From Erinaceus europaeus (lineage: Eukaryota; Chordata; Mammalia; Eulipotyphla; Erinaceidae), in assembly GCF_950295315.1 (NCBI RefSeq), contig NC_080171.1, forward strand, positions 90,207,016-90,271,015: 64,000 bases of DNA, written 5' to 3'. This document shows positions 50,097-59,699 of the stretch, piece by piece (within the stretch, counting starts at the first letter, position 1; each line of letters opens with the position of its first letter). The notes under the pieces are model-generated. The model did not search any database, was not told where the DNA came from, and saw only the letters and a list, made by a program, of their open reading frames with translations. A program made the translations under genes and the position numbers.

Positions 50097-50880
50097 TTTT
50101 TTATTAGTGATTTAATAATCATCAACAATATAAAACAATTGTGGAATAAGAGAAGTAAAACCCCATCCAATTCCCACCACCAGACTTCTGTACCCATCCC
50201 TTCCATTGGAATGTTCTCTATTCTTTATCCTTCTGGGAGTGTGGACCAAAGGTCTTTATGGGGTGCAGAAGATGAGAGGTCTGGCTTCTGTAATGGCTTC
50301 TCTGATGGACATGGGCATTGACAGGTCTATCCATTCCCCCAGCCTGTTTTTATCTTTTCATAGCAGGGTAGCGCTCTGGAGAGGTAGGGTTCCAGGGCCC
50401 ATTGGTGGGGTAATCTGCCTAAGGAAGTCAGGTTGGCATCATGGTAGCATTTGCAACTTAGTGGTTGAAAAGCATTAAGATAGAAAGCAGAACATATTGT
50501 TTAATAATTAGGAACATAAAGATAAAATATAGCAGACGAAATTCGCAGTCTTCATGTTGGAAGAAGATAGGAATTCTATTTTAGATATATTGAAAGGTGC
50601 CCATGACTTTACTAATTTTGCCTGAGTCCAGCAGCTAACATTCAGGTGGTCTGATTTTCTGAGAATATGGTCTCAGAATTGGGAATAGGACTGGAAAGCT
50701 GGATCAGGGCAGAGAGTAACACCCAAATATGGGAAGAGTATGTAAATACCATTAACTTTAATCCCCATCAATCTGACCCAGGGCCCATGTCTATTCATAT
50801 TTAGTACAGGAGTCTGTGTAACCTCTGCATCCCTGCTGGTTTGAGCGCACATTTCTTACTGCAGTCTTATGTGAAGGGAC
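50097..50880 (-). mobile_element. L1 3' UTR fragment, alternative subfamily
   Basis: It begins TTTTTTATTAGTGATTTAAT and AATCATCAACAATATAAAAC, then GGAATAAGAGAAGTAAAAC and onward, collinear with the L1-A 3' UTR but with a different terminal ~50 bp, shared with 36.76 kb. It ends near the CTGCATCCCTGCTGGTTTGA region. Confidence 0.78.
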
Positions 50881-50884
50881 ACCA

Positions 50885-51605
50885 TTCTCCCTTTGACAGG
50901 AAAATAAGCTAAGTTTGGTTAAAAAAAAAAGCTAAATAATTTGATCAAAGACACATAACTAGTGGAGTGTCAATATCAGGGCTTAAATGACCTAAATCAA
51001 TCTCAGTTCTCTAAGTTGCTTCTCAAAAGTCAGGTTGAATCACAGAAACACCAGGGAGGTTATTCAAAGCACACAGTAAGTCCATGGTGGTTTCAGGCTG
51101 AAAGTCAAATTTAAATCCTCCTGGTTTGGGGACTATACAATATTGATTTGATTTTTTTTTTTTGCATAGAAAGCCAAGATAAGTTTTAGTTGCAATGATG
51201 AATTTCTGAGTAGGTTACTTTTTGAAATACAAATACCATAGGAGAGAGTGTCAATGACAGTGTCAATGACACAGTCCCTTTCCAGAACATTTCAGAAGGT
51301 GAATTTGTTGGCCCACCTCTGGGAACACATATACAGAGAACAATGAGTATGATATTCAAGGTATGGATCTCTGGGGAACTCATTTATATAGGGACTGGGA
51401 ACATGCCCAGAAGGTCTGCAGATAAATCAGGGAGCATCCAAGCAGTCAGAGTCCTAGACACTGAAGCTAACCTCTGTGTTCCTTCTTGTCAGCTCACTTC
51501 GAGCACAGCTGAAGAACAACAGTTGAAGAGCTAACAGTTGAGAATACTTGAGATATAAAGGCAAAGGAGAGGTTGTTCTGTCCAAAAATCATTTACTTAC
51601 TGCAT
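50885..51605. other. Unique intergenic sequence
   Basis: No gene or repeat was recognised. A T-run near 51150 has no retroposon attached that I could identify. Confidence 0.4.
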
Positions 51606-51611
51606 TATTAT

Positions 51612-52165
51612 CTTTTAAAATTTATTTATTCTTTATTTATAAAATGGAAATATTGACAAGACTACAGGATAAGAGGGGTACATTTCCACACAATGCCCAC
51701 CCCCAGAGCTCCATATCCAATCCCCTCCCTTGATAGCTTTCCTTTTCTTTATCCGTCTGGGAGTATGGACCAAGGATCATTGTGAGGTGCAGAAGGTGGA
51801 AGGTCTGGCTTCTATAATTGCTTCCTCACTGTATATGGGTGTTGACAGATCAATCCATACTCCCAGCCTGTCTCTCTCTTTCCCCAGTAGGGAAGGGATC
51901 TGGGGAGTCAGGGCTCCAAGACACATGGTGAGGTCCTCTGCCCAGAGAAGTCGGGTTTGTATCATGGTATCATGGTATCACTTGGAACCTGGTGGTTGAA
52001 AATAGTTAAGATATAAAGCAGAACAAATTGTTGATTAATCATGAACCTAAAGGCAAGAATATTGCCGATGAAGATTTGGGGTCTCTGTTTTGGAAAGCGC
52101 TAGTAGGTCTGTTTTAGGTATATTCCAGAGGGTCCATGAGTTTACTAGTTTTTGTCTTCACCTAA
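51612..52165 (-). mobile_element. L1 3' UTR fragment
   Basis: It begins TTTATTTATTCTTTATTTAT and AAAATGGAAATATTGACAAG, and continues as the standard reverse L1 3' UTR to about 52165. Confidence 0.8.
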
Positions 52166-52184
52166 TGGCATTATTTTCTGAGTT

Positions 52185-52295
52185 AGAAAGGGATGAATGA
52201 GAGCAGAACACCACTCCATCATTTTATGTGGTACCCAATGCCTTACACATTGATGGCAAGCACTATATTATGGATGCACCTGCCTGGTCCCTACT
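52185..52295 (-). mobile_element. Old SINE remnant (ERI-2-like)
   Basis: GAGCAGAACACCACTCCATC, TTATGTGGTACCCAATGCC and GATGCACCTGCCTGGTCCC form a reverse, strongly diverged SINE. Confidence 0.5.
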
Positions 52296-52454
52296 TTGTG
52301 TACTGCTATTGCACAGGCTGCCATTTTATTCCCCTCTATCCCCATTGTTTCCTCTATGCTTCATTAGAGAGGAGCTTCCAACACATGGTTATTGCATTTC
52401 TCTCCTCCGTGATGCGTACCTTCATTTCAACCTCTCAATCAGTTCTCTAGACTA

Positions 52455-52785
52455 TGTTGGTATGCTTCTAAATTCTGCTTCTAAGACCCCTTCTGTTGCA
52501 TTGCTTAACGTTGTAGTCTATTTACATAATCACTGTTTTACCTGGGTCCTGTGTTGCCTGCAGGGTATTGGTTTAATCCCCACTGGTTAGATGGAAGCTT
52601 TCTATGTTCTTTTTGAGCTCTTTTTTTGCTCCGCCCCCTCTCCTAGTCATTTCTTTTCGCTTGCCACTTCCAGTGAAGAGATGCATAAAAGGCGATGTAT
52701 CTGATTAATAAATGAGATACTGCTTCCCAGCTCAGCCATGAGTCCCTGGTCGTCTCTTTCTACCGCCCGTGAAGCCAGCCCGGCA
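52455..52785 (+). mobile_element. Single 5' LTR of an LTR retroelement
   Basis: The LTR starts TGTTGGTATGCTTC and ends ...CCGGCA. It has a TATA-like GCATAAAAGG at about 52683, an AATAAA signal at 52707-52712 and a U5 (GAGTCCCTGGTCGTCTCTTT...CCGCCCGTGAAGCCAG) shared with the 55-kb element. A primer-binding site follows at once. The remaining interior and 3' LTR are missing; later L1 insertions occupy the downstream side. Confidence 0.85.
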
Positions 52786-52787
52786 AA

Positions 52788-52806
52788 TGGCGCCCTGAAC
52801 AGGGAC
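52788..52806 (+). promoter_or_regulatory. Primer-binding site, tRNA-Lys3-like
   Basis: TGGCGCCCTGAACAGGGAC equals the tRNA-Lys3 PBS consensus with one inserted T, two bases after the LTR end. This confirms LTR orientation. Confidence 0.88.
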
Positions 52807-52867
52807 TGCCAAGACTAGACAAGCAACCAGAATCTCTCTCTAAAATCCAGAGCAGAATTTTACCCTC

Positions 52868-53070
52868 TATTTTTTAAATCATTTTATTGGGAGAGGGATA
52901 ATGTTTTACAGTGTAATTGTGACACCTGCGTGCAATTTCTCATCTCTCAATCAGAGGTGTCTGAAAAACACTCTCACCCCTGGACTTAGATCATTTTTTA
53001 CTACCATGCACCAGGACCCATCACCCTCTCTTATCACATCTTATCCTCTATTGTACAAACACTATTTCCA
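52868..53070 (-). mobile_element. L1-type alternative 3' end fragment
   Basis: The text from ATTTTATTGGGAGAGGGATA onward is a diverged relative of the reverse 3' end at 27.58 kb (TTATTGGGGAATTAATGTTT). It cuts off the LTR element's interior. Confidence 0.5.
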
Positions 53071-53090
53071 GTCAGAAAAGTCCCCCTTGT

Positions 53091-53925
53091 CCAGGGAAGT
53101 CTGGTAGGCATCCTGCTAGCATTTGGAACCTGGTGGCTGAAAAGAGAGTTAATATACAAAGCCAAACAAGTTGTTGAACAATCATGGACCTAAAGGCTGG
53201 AATAGTGCAGATTAAGTGTCGGGGAGTCCTCCATTTTGTAGATAGTTAGTAGACATATTTTAGTAATATTTCAAAGGGCCTGTAGCTATACTAGTTTTGT
53301 TTTGTTTTTCCCTGAGCCTGAAATCTGATATGCAGGTGGATCCAAGTTATTGTCTGGGGATATGATGTCATGCCTGGAAAAGAGACAGAAAGATGGATCA
53401 GGGAAGAGAGTAGCTCCCTAATATGGTGAAGGGGTATACATATTGTTGACTGTAAACCCATCGATTTGATTTTGTCTGGGGCCCATATTCAGCTTAGGAG
53501 CCTATGTGACCTCTGTATTCCTGTAGATCTGAGCACACATTCTGTGGTTATGAGTAGGAACAGTCCATGATGCCGAGCAGACTTCCCTGGACAGACAACC
53601 CCACCAATGTGTTCTGGAGCTCTGATTCCCCAAACCCCCACACTACTAGGGAAAGAGAGAGGCAGGCTGGGAGTATGGTTTAACCAGTAAACACCCATAT
53701 TCAGAGGGGAAGCAATTACAGAAGCCAGACCTTCCACCTTCTGTATCCCACAGTGACCTTGGGCCCATACTCCCAGAAGGACAAAGAATAGGAAAGCTGT
53801 CAGGGGAGGGGAGGGGATAAGGAGATCTGATGGTGGGAACCATGTGGAGTTGGATCCCTCTTATCCTATGGTTTTGTTAATGTCTCCTTTTTAAACTAAA
53901 TTAAAAAAATTTAAAAGGAAGAAAT
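53091..53925 (+). mobile_element. L1-C: twin-primed (5'-inverted) L1 insertion
   Basis: AAAAGTCCCCCTTGT occurs at 53076-53090 and 53926-53940. Between the copies, 53091-53577 is L1 3' UTR in reverse orientation and 53578-53925 continues to the L1 3' end in sense orientation with an A-rich tail. The reverse part starts CCAGGGAAGTCTGG and the sense part starts AGACTTCCCTGG, so the halves abut in L1 coordinates with about 12 bp of overlap. This is the expected geometry of twin priming. Confidence 0.93.
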
Positions 53926-53949
53926 AAAAGTCCCCCTTGTGTTTTTCTT

Positions 53950-54005
53950 TCTTCCTTCTCCTTCTTTGTCTCCTCCTCCTCCTTCTTCTCCTCCTCCTTC
54001 TTTAT
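53950..54005. repeat. (TCC/TTC)n microsatellite
   Basis: CTCCTCCTCCTCCTTCTTCT-type pyrimidine tract just after the L1-C target site. Confidence 0.9.
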
Positions 54006-54059
54006 AGCAGAGCACTGTTCAGTGCTGGCTTTGGCTTTTATTGGTTTGGGAGGACTGAA

Positions 54060-54305
54060 CTTCTTTTTCTCTTTTAAAATATTTTATATGAGATAGAGAT
54101 ATATTTTATTTTACTATTGGATAGAGAAAGAGAGAACTTGAGAGGGAATGTCCATTATAGAGAGGGAGAGAGAAAGAGAGACACTTTTAGATATGCTTCA
54201 CCACTTGTGAAGCTTTCCCCCGTAGGTAGGGACCAGAGCCTTGAACCTGTGTCTTTGTGCACTGTAATGTTTGTGCTTAACCAGGTGCACCATCACCTGG
54301 CCCCG
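54060..54305 (-). mobile_element. tRNA-derived SINE
   Basis: The minus-strand head (GGGGCCAGGTGATGGTGCAC) near 54305 leads through AGCACAAACATTACAGTGC, a B box and the GA body to a T/A-rich end. Confidence 0.8.
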
Positions 54306-54459
54306 TATGACTGTTTCTTCTCTGTGCTTCAGAATGTCTGGTTTCACTGTCACAAACTAGGGTGAGATATTCATGTTGGGAACAAAATTGAAGAGAATTC
54401 AAAAAATTCAGTAATACAGGTAAATGATATTCTCCATCAATACATAATCATAATTAATA

Positions 54460-55095
54460 ATGAAGGGGACAGACGGTTAAGCACGAATATCACCATGGGC
54501 AAGGATCTGGGTTTGAGCCCTGTTTCCCCTGCAGTGGGAGAAGCTTCACTAGTGATGAAGTTAGTCTGCAGGTGTCAATCTGTCTTTCTCCCTCATTTAT
54601 CTATCTGTCTGTCTGTCTATTCATCAATCTACCTACCTATCTACCTATCTATCTACCTGTATATCATCTATTTATTTTATTGCCTCTAGGCTTATCGCTG
54701 GAACTCATTGTCAGCACTACAAATTCACTGCTTCTGGTGGACAACCCCCCCCCCATTTTATTACTCTGTAGCACAGAAAAAAGAGGAGGAAATAAAAAGG
54801 GTTAGAAAAAGATAGACATTTGCAGACCTTCTTCATCACTTGTGAAGTGTCCCACTGTACGTGGGGAACAAGGAATCTAGTCCAAACCCCTAGGTGGGTC
54901 CTTGCACACTGTACTATGTGCACTTAGCCAGGTGTGCCACTGCCCTGTCCCCTCTCTACCCTCTTTGTCTACCCTCCTATCTCAATTTCTCTTTGTTCTA
55001 TCAGGTACAATAGGAAAAAAAAAAAAAGAAAAAGTGGCCACTGGGAGCAGTGGATTCTTAATGCCAGCACCAAGCTTCATCAATAAATATAGTAG
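54460..55095. mobile_element. Two SINEs, one interrupting the other
   Basis: A plus-strand SINE (from about 54460, GACAGACGGTTAAGCACGAA) runs to a (CTGT/CTAT)n-expanded body near 54690. A minus-strand SINE occupies about 54690-54955 (head at the right, CAGTGGCACACCTGGCTAAG on the minus strand). The plus-strand body then appears to resume (CTACCCTCCTATCTCAATTT, A-run, GGAGCAGTGGATTCTTAATG). Nesting is inferred from this order. Confidence 0.65.
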
Positions 55096-55097
55096 GA

Positions 55098-55142
55098 ATA
55101 GAAGAAAGAGAGAGAGAAAGAGAAAGAAGGAAGAAGAAAGCA
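55098..55142. repeat. (GA)n-rich tract
   Basis: AGAAAGAGAGAGAGAAAGAG and similar purine sequence at a SINE tail. Confidence 0.85.
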
Positions 55143-55247
55143 ATTCCTAATAAGCAAACTACAAAAAGTCCAAATAAAAATTACTATGCCAAGTCATGCT
55201 GAAGCCTGATCCAAAAGAAATTAGTAGCAATGATTCTGTTTTTATTT

Positions 55248-55698
55248 TGTTGGTATCTTCTAATTCTGCTTTAAAAAACCCCTTCTGTTTCATTTGGTTT
55301 AGATCCCCCCTGTTTAACACTATTCTATTGCATAACCACTTCATTCTATTAACAAGCCTCTGTTAACAAGCACCACCTTCCCTCCAGGGCATTGGTGGTT
55401 TAGTGGTAGAATTCTCACCTGTTCTGCCCCCTCTCCTTGTCATACCCTGATTTTCACCAGTCACTTTTCTCTCCACCCTCTCTGCATCGCATCCTGTTCC
55501 CACCCTACTGGGCTAGTATATTTATAAGGACAAGATTGTAGTTTTTAGCTTAGAGTTTAGCTTAGCTCGGCTTAGATTGTGCTGCGTCCTGCATGAATAA
55601 AGAGATACTGCCTACAGCTCAACCATGAGTCCCTGGTGGTCTGTTACCCGCCCATGAAGCCAGCCCGGTGAAAACAACATAGCCTGGTAAAAACAACA
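55248..55698 (+). repeat. 5' LTR of copy 1
   Basis: It begins TGTTGGTATC and ends AAAACAACA. It carries TATATTTATAA (55517-55527) as a TATA box and AATAAA (55596-55601) as the poly(A) signal. It differs from its 3' partner at about ten positions plus small indels, so the insertion is not brand new. A tRNA-Gly-like segment lies in U3. Confidence 0.9.
55389..55421 (+). other. tRNA-Gly 5'-half-like segment in the 5' LTR U3
   Basis: The 33 bp from GCATTGGTGGTTTAGTGGTA to CTCACCTG match the first 33 nt of tRNA-Gly(GCC) except C to T and G to A changes. They include the A-box promoter element (TGGTTTAGTGG). The match stops at the anticodon region. It is not a tRNA gene. Confidence 0.85.
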
Positions 55699-55700
55699 TA

Positions 55701-55718
55701 TGGCGCTACAATGTGGGA
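55701..55718 (+). promoter_or_regulatory. Primer-binding site, degenerate tRNA-Lys1,2-like
   Basis: TGGCGCTACAATGTGGGA begins two bases after the LTR and resembles the Lys1,2 PBS (TGGCGCCCAACGTGGGGC) with several mismatches. Confidence 0.65.
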
Positions 55719-55854
55719 CTGGACCTGCGCAACTCCCAGATAAGTAAAGACTTTGCCTACCTATGCACTATGGTCTTGTCTTCTCTTCTACTTATGAAGA
55801 GGTTTGCCAAAGCCTCTACTATTTCATCATGAGACAGTTACTCTGTCTCTGGAA

Positions 55855-56110
55855 CATTTTGCTCTGGGCCACACTTTGTTTCCCTGACCGGGAACTTTGG
55901 TTTCTTATGACCGGGATCATAGAGCTTGGGAGATGCACTGAGATTTCTCCTTGGACTTTCTGGATTCCCTCTCCCATGTTTCCTGAGGAAAAGGACTACA
56001 TTTTGCTCCAGGCCACAATTTGGTTCTTTATGACCATGATCGTAGACCTTGGGATATGCATGGGGATTTCCACTGGGACTTTCTGGACTTCTTCTTGCAT
56101 GGTTCCCATG
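55855..56110 (+). repeat. Imperfect tandem duplication in the interior of copy 1
   Basis: A block with TTTGCTCTGGGCCACA, ATGACCGGGATCATAGA and GGACTTTCTGGATTCC recurs as TTTGCTCCAGGCCACA, ATGACCATGATCGTAGA and GGACTTTCTGGACTTC. The offset is about 123-144 bp because of a 21-bp indel. It creates most of the 141-codon frame at 55763-56188, which I do not regard as a gene. Confidence 0.75.
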
Positions 56111-56524
56111 GAGAAGAACTATTCTAATTTGAGGAGTGTTCTCCAGTACCCTGGCAGTCCCCAAGAATGGAGACACATGGTGTCCTGATTGGATTCTTTT
56201 TTCGATGGGAAGATGCTTTTAAAATTAGATGCCTGAAGCAATCCAGCAGGAACAGTCAGAAGCACCCTAAATGGAATTTCGAGGAGCTTTTTGGACTAGG
56301 ACGCCCTCCGGGGACTCTTAATGCTACATGGTGAGATCTGTTTCATAAGAGAGTGATTTGAATGACTGAATTTTTGTTTGACATTGACTTAAAAAAAAAT
56401 GCTAGATGCAGCCATGATTTCTAGAGACATCCAGAAACAATCCAAAAAAATGTTTTTTCCTCCTTTGATTTCTTTTTTTACATCTTGGCATAAATCTGAA
56501 ACGTTTAATCCTTAAACGGTATGA

Positions 56525-56625
56525 GTTATGGGTGGGGCAGATAGTGCAATGATTATGTTAATTATTCTCATGCCTGAGGCTTCTACCATGATTCTTCTGT
56601 TTACCTTTCCACATTTTATTGAGTT
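56525..56625 (+). mobile_element. Possible SINE head inside copy 1
   Basis: GGGTGGGGCAGATAGTGCAA, TGATTATGTTAATTATTC and CATGCCTGAGGCTTC resemble the ERI-2-like head at 8.0 kb. The tail is unclear. Confidence 0.45.
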
Positions 56626-57420
56626 TAAACTGTTTAAACAACCTTAAAATCATACTAGAAAGGACTTCCAATTATAATGGAGTTATCAATTATAGTAAAC
56701 TTCTAATCTGCTACAAGTTTTGTTTGACAAGTAAGTGAATTTCAGCTGTCAAGTCTTCACATGAAAAAGCATCTACTCAAATGGAATTCCTGGAAATCTA
56801 TTTGGATCCTGTTCTCTGACATCGCCCACAAGATAGAATGACTACAACACACCCCCGAAAACCAATGATGTGACCTGGCACGACCTGAAGAAACAGATTC
56901 ACAGACTCCAAAGATCACTCTCTACAGAAAAGCAGAATTCTGGTGGCCAACATTCCCCATCGAGACAGACATGCAGCGTTTCATCCCTTGGCATTTTCTT
57001 CTGTGGTCAGCTACTTTGGACTGACACCTCCATCGGACTTACTGGTATTTGCTGCTGTGTTTCTCAAAGACTAACTTCAGCCAACTGCCTTGAGACTTTA
57101 TAGACCATGTCCCCTCGCCTGCAGGCTCTGTCCCCAGAGGTGGAAAACTCCCCCTACTTATTAGGTTATGTCCACAGAGGCAGGAAATGCCCTTTGAGGC
57201 AAGAGATGCCCCCAGAGGCATGAAGGACTCCCAGAGGCAAGAAATGCCCTTTCGCCTGCTAGGCCTTGCCCTTTGAGGTAAGAAACGGTCCTCTTGGCAT
57301 CACACTGGTTATTGCTGCTCGCCTATTTTATTTTCCATGTCTTATGCCAGGTCTTTTGAAAACGCCTGTACGATATAGGTTTCTGTTCACCCCACACTTC
57401 TAATACTATGGCCATTAGTT

Positions 57421-57434
57421 AAAAAGAAAGGGGG
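57421..57434 (+). promoter_or_regulatory. Polypurine tract of copy 1
   Basis: AAAAAGAAAGGGGG followed by AAT sits immediately before the 3' LTR. It is the plus-strand primer of reverse transcription; copy 2 has the same tract and the same AAT spacer. Confidence 0.9.
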
Positions 57435-57437
57435 AAT

Positions 57438-57890
57438 TGTTGGTATCTTCTAATTCTGCTTTTAAAAACCCCTTCTGTTTCATTTGGTTTAGATCCCCCC
57501 TGCTTAACACTATTCTATTTGCATAACCACTTCATTCTATTTACATGGCCTCTGTTAACAAGCACCACCTTCCCTCCAGGGCATTGGTGGTTTAGTGGTA
57601 GAATTCTCACCTGCTCTGCCCCCTCTCCTTGTCATACCCTGATTTTCACCAGTCACTTTTCTCTCCACCCTCTCTGCATCGCATCCTGTTCCCACCCTAC
57701 TGGGCTAGTATATTTATAAGGACAAGATTGTAGTTTTTAGTTTAGAGTTTAGCTTAGCTCGGCTTAGATTGTGCTGTGTCCTGCATGAATAAAGAGATAC
57801 TGCCTACAGCTCAACCATGAGTCCCTGGTCGTCTGTTACCCGCCCGTGAAGCCAGCCTGGCGAAAGCAACATAGCCCGGTGAAAACAACA
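57438..57890 (+). repeat. 3' LTR of copy 1
   Basis: 453 bp, TG...CA, with TATA box (57709-57719), AATAAA (57788-57793) and the tRNA-Gly-like segment at 57591-57623. It is followed by the target-site copy TTATTT. Confidence 0.92.
57591..57623 (+). other. tRNA-Gly 5'-half-like segment in the 3' LTR U3
   Basis: The same 33-bp match as in the 5' LTR with identical deviations from tRNA-Gly, so it was present before this insertion and belongs to the LTR family. Confidence 0.85.
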
Positions 57891-57896
57891 TTATTT

Positions 57897-58555
57897 AAGC
57901 AGTTGATATTGTCTTCCTCATAGATGTTTTGTGTTGGTTTTTATTTTACTGATCATTAATAACAAATATATTATCCCTATCCCTGTCTATTACACCAAAA
58001 ATATGACAATTTAAATGAAAAATCCAAAAATATATGTAAAAGGTATATATATCTTTCATCCTCCCTTCCTCCCTCCCCCTTTCCCTTCAACCCCTCATTC
58101 CTTCCTTCCTTTTTTCCTTCCTTCCTTCCTTCTTTCATTTTTTTCTTCTTGGAGGAGAATGAAATAATCTAGTTTGTAAAATAATTCTAGAATCAGAAAA
58201 ATGACCTAGAGAGCTCTGTGACAGAAGAATAATATTTGCATGTTGCTATAGTCTCCTATTATTTCATGCAATATTGTAGGAGTGTTAGCTATATATCATT
58301 GACCTCCATGCAGTATGTGAGGTAATCTCAAGTAATCACTGAGGGAATGCCAGAAACCAAATATGAAGTAGAACCAGAGTTTCTGAAGCATTCATTTTTC
58401 ATTAATCAATTCACAAATTCTATTAGTAAATATTTAGTGCTTAAAGATAAGACAGTCAGATAAAATGTAGGCTTTCAATTCAACTAGATTTTCAGATAAC
58501 TGAAAATTATTTAGTATGTCCCAAATAAAATAGAGCACACTTAAACTAAAAAATA
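57897..58555. other. Unique sequence with (CCTT)n tract
   Basis: Pyrimidine microsatellite sequence of CCTTCCTTCCTT type occupies about 58058-58137. The rest is AT-rich and unassigned. Confidence 0.6.
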
Positions 58556-58654
58556 AATGTTACAACTTGTCCAATGCTTTTTCTGCATCTATTGATAAAG
58601 TCATGTGATTTTTATCTTTCTTTTTGTTAATATGGTAGATTATTACATTGATTT

Positions 58655-58866
58655 TTTAAAAAATTTATTTTATATTTATTTGTTGGGTAGAGTCAGCCAG
58701 AAATTGAGAGGAAGGAAGACGTAGAGGAGTTAGGCAGAGTAATATCTTCAGTTCTGCTTTACCACTCATGAAATTTCCCCCACAGGTCCCTAGGGACCAG
58801 GGGCTTGAACCTGGGTCCTTGTGCATTATAACATGTGCACTCAACTAGGTGCCCCACCACTCAGCC
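58655..58866 (-). mobile_element. tRNA-derived SINE within the inverted L1
   Basis: The reverse head (GGGGCTGAGTGGTGGGGCAC) lies at about 58866. The B-box region, GA body and (TAAA)-type tail follow to the left, next to the interrupted L1 text. Confidence 0.82.
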
Positions 58867-59346
58867 CCTGGATTACATTGATTAACTCGAGGATGTTGAA
58901 CCATCCCTGTTTCCCAGGGGTGAATTCTACTTGATCTTCGTGGATTTTTATCTTAATATGTTGTTGGATTTGATTAGCCACAGTTTTGTTGAGGATCTTT
59001 GCATGAATGTTCATCAGGGATATAGGTCGGTAGTTTTCCTTTTTGGTGGAGTCCATTTCTGCTTTGGGAATCAAGGTGATGTTAGTCTCATAGAATGTAT
59101 TTGGCAATGTTCTCCCTTCTATTTTCTGAAAGAGTTGGAGGAGGATGGGTGTTTGTTCTTCTTCGAATGTTTTGTAAAATTCATTAGTATAGCCATCTAG
59201 AACCAAACATTGGTTCTTGGGGAGGTTTTGATTACTGTTTCAATTTCTTTATTGGTAACTGGCCTGTTAATTTTACTTACTTCCCCTTATGGCAAGGACA
59301 TTTACTCAATGGAGTACTACTCAACAATAAAAAAGATGACTTTGTT

Positions 59347-59511
59347 ATACTTACCTGGCAGGGGATACTTACCATGGTCACAAAGGTGGTTTTCCCAGGG
59401 CGAGGCTTATCTATTGCACTCTGGATGTGCTGACCCCTGCGATTTCCCCAAATGTGGGAAACTCAACTGCATAATTTGTGGTAGTGGGGGACTGTGTTCG
59501 CACTCTCACCT
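59347..59511 (+). pseudogene. RNU1P: U1 snRNA retrocopy
   Basis: It starts ATACTTACCTGGCAGGGG, including the 5'-splice-site pairing segment ACTTACCTG. The stem-loop landmarks follow (GGTTTTCCCAGGGCGAGGCT, ATGTGCTGACCCCTGCGATT, the Sm-site region ATAATTTGTGGTAGTGGGGG). The end is diverged (CACTCTCACCTAC). AAAAGATGACTTTGT at 59331-59345 and 59529-59543 is the target-site duplication, with an A/T-rich tail before the second copy. Lack of U1 promoter elements and its position inside an L1 mark it as a pseudogene. Confidence 0.97.
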
Positions 59512-59598
59512 ACAAAATAAATTTTAATAAAAGATGACTTTGTGTGTTTTGGGATAAAATGGATGAGACTGGAGATGATTACACTTAGTGAAATAAGT

Positions 59599-59619
59599 GG
59601 CAAACGCTAGAAGAAGAAG
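59599..59619 (+). mobile_element. 21-bp stub of the GAA-tailed family
   Basis: GGCAAACGCTAGAAGAAGAAG is identical to the end of the LINE at 31286-31306 and is bracketed by TGAAATAAGT (59589-59598) and TGAAATAAAT (59620-59629). It may be an extremely truncated insertion or part of a tandem integration with the next element. Confidence 0.8.
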
Positions 59620-59629
59620 TGAAATAAAT

Positions 59630-59699
59630 GGGATGCATTGGATCGACCTTCTCGTGGTGCATCCCGTGAGTACCCATTCATTGGGGAAACTGACAATCC
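59630..59699 (+). ncRNA. Candidate HDV-like self-cleaving ribozyme
   Basis: All helices of the nested double pseudoknot can be drawn. P1 is GGGATGC (59630-59636) with GCATCCC (59659-59665). P2 is GGATCG (59640-59645) with CAATCC (59694-59699), one mismatch. P3 is ACC (59646-59648) with GGT (59656-59658). L3 is TTCTCGT. P4 is CCCA (59673-59676) with TGGG (59682-59685). J4/2 is CTGA (59690-59693), placing a cytosine (59690) at the catalytic position. P1.1 is weak (one pair). Cleavage would occur before 59630, exactly the element boundary. Confidence 0.6.

Larger units (their letters stand above)
55248..57890 (+). mobile_element. Non-autonomous LTR retroelement, copy 1 (2.64 kb)
   Basis: A complete insertion: 6-bp target-site duplication TTATTT (55242-55247 and 57891-57896), a 5' LTR (55248-55698), a PBS, an interior of about 1.7 kb, a polypurine tract and a 3' LTR (57438-57890). 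The interior has no recognisable gag, protease, RT, integrase or env. The longest frame (55763-56188) has no family match and includes a repeated block. Mobilisation must have relied on another virus-like element. Its leader and 3' end match copy 2 at 60.4-62.8 kb. Confidence 0.92.

Noticed and set aside
55389..55421. A functional tRNA-Gly gene
   Set aside because: Only the 5' half is present. The anticodon stem 3' strand, T arm, B box and acceptor 3' strand are missing.
55763..56188. 141-codon frame after the primer-binding site of LTR copy 1, considered as a gag-like gene
   Set aside because: It has no capsid, nucleocapsid or zinc-knuckle motif, is largely a tandem duplication, and the corresponding leader of copy 2 does not conserve the protein beyond the first part.
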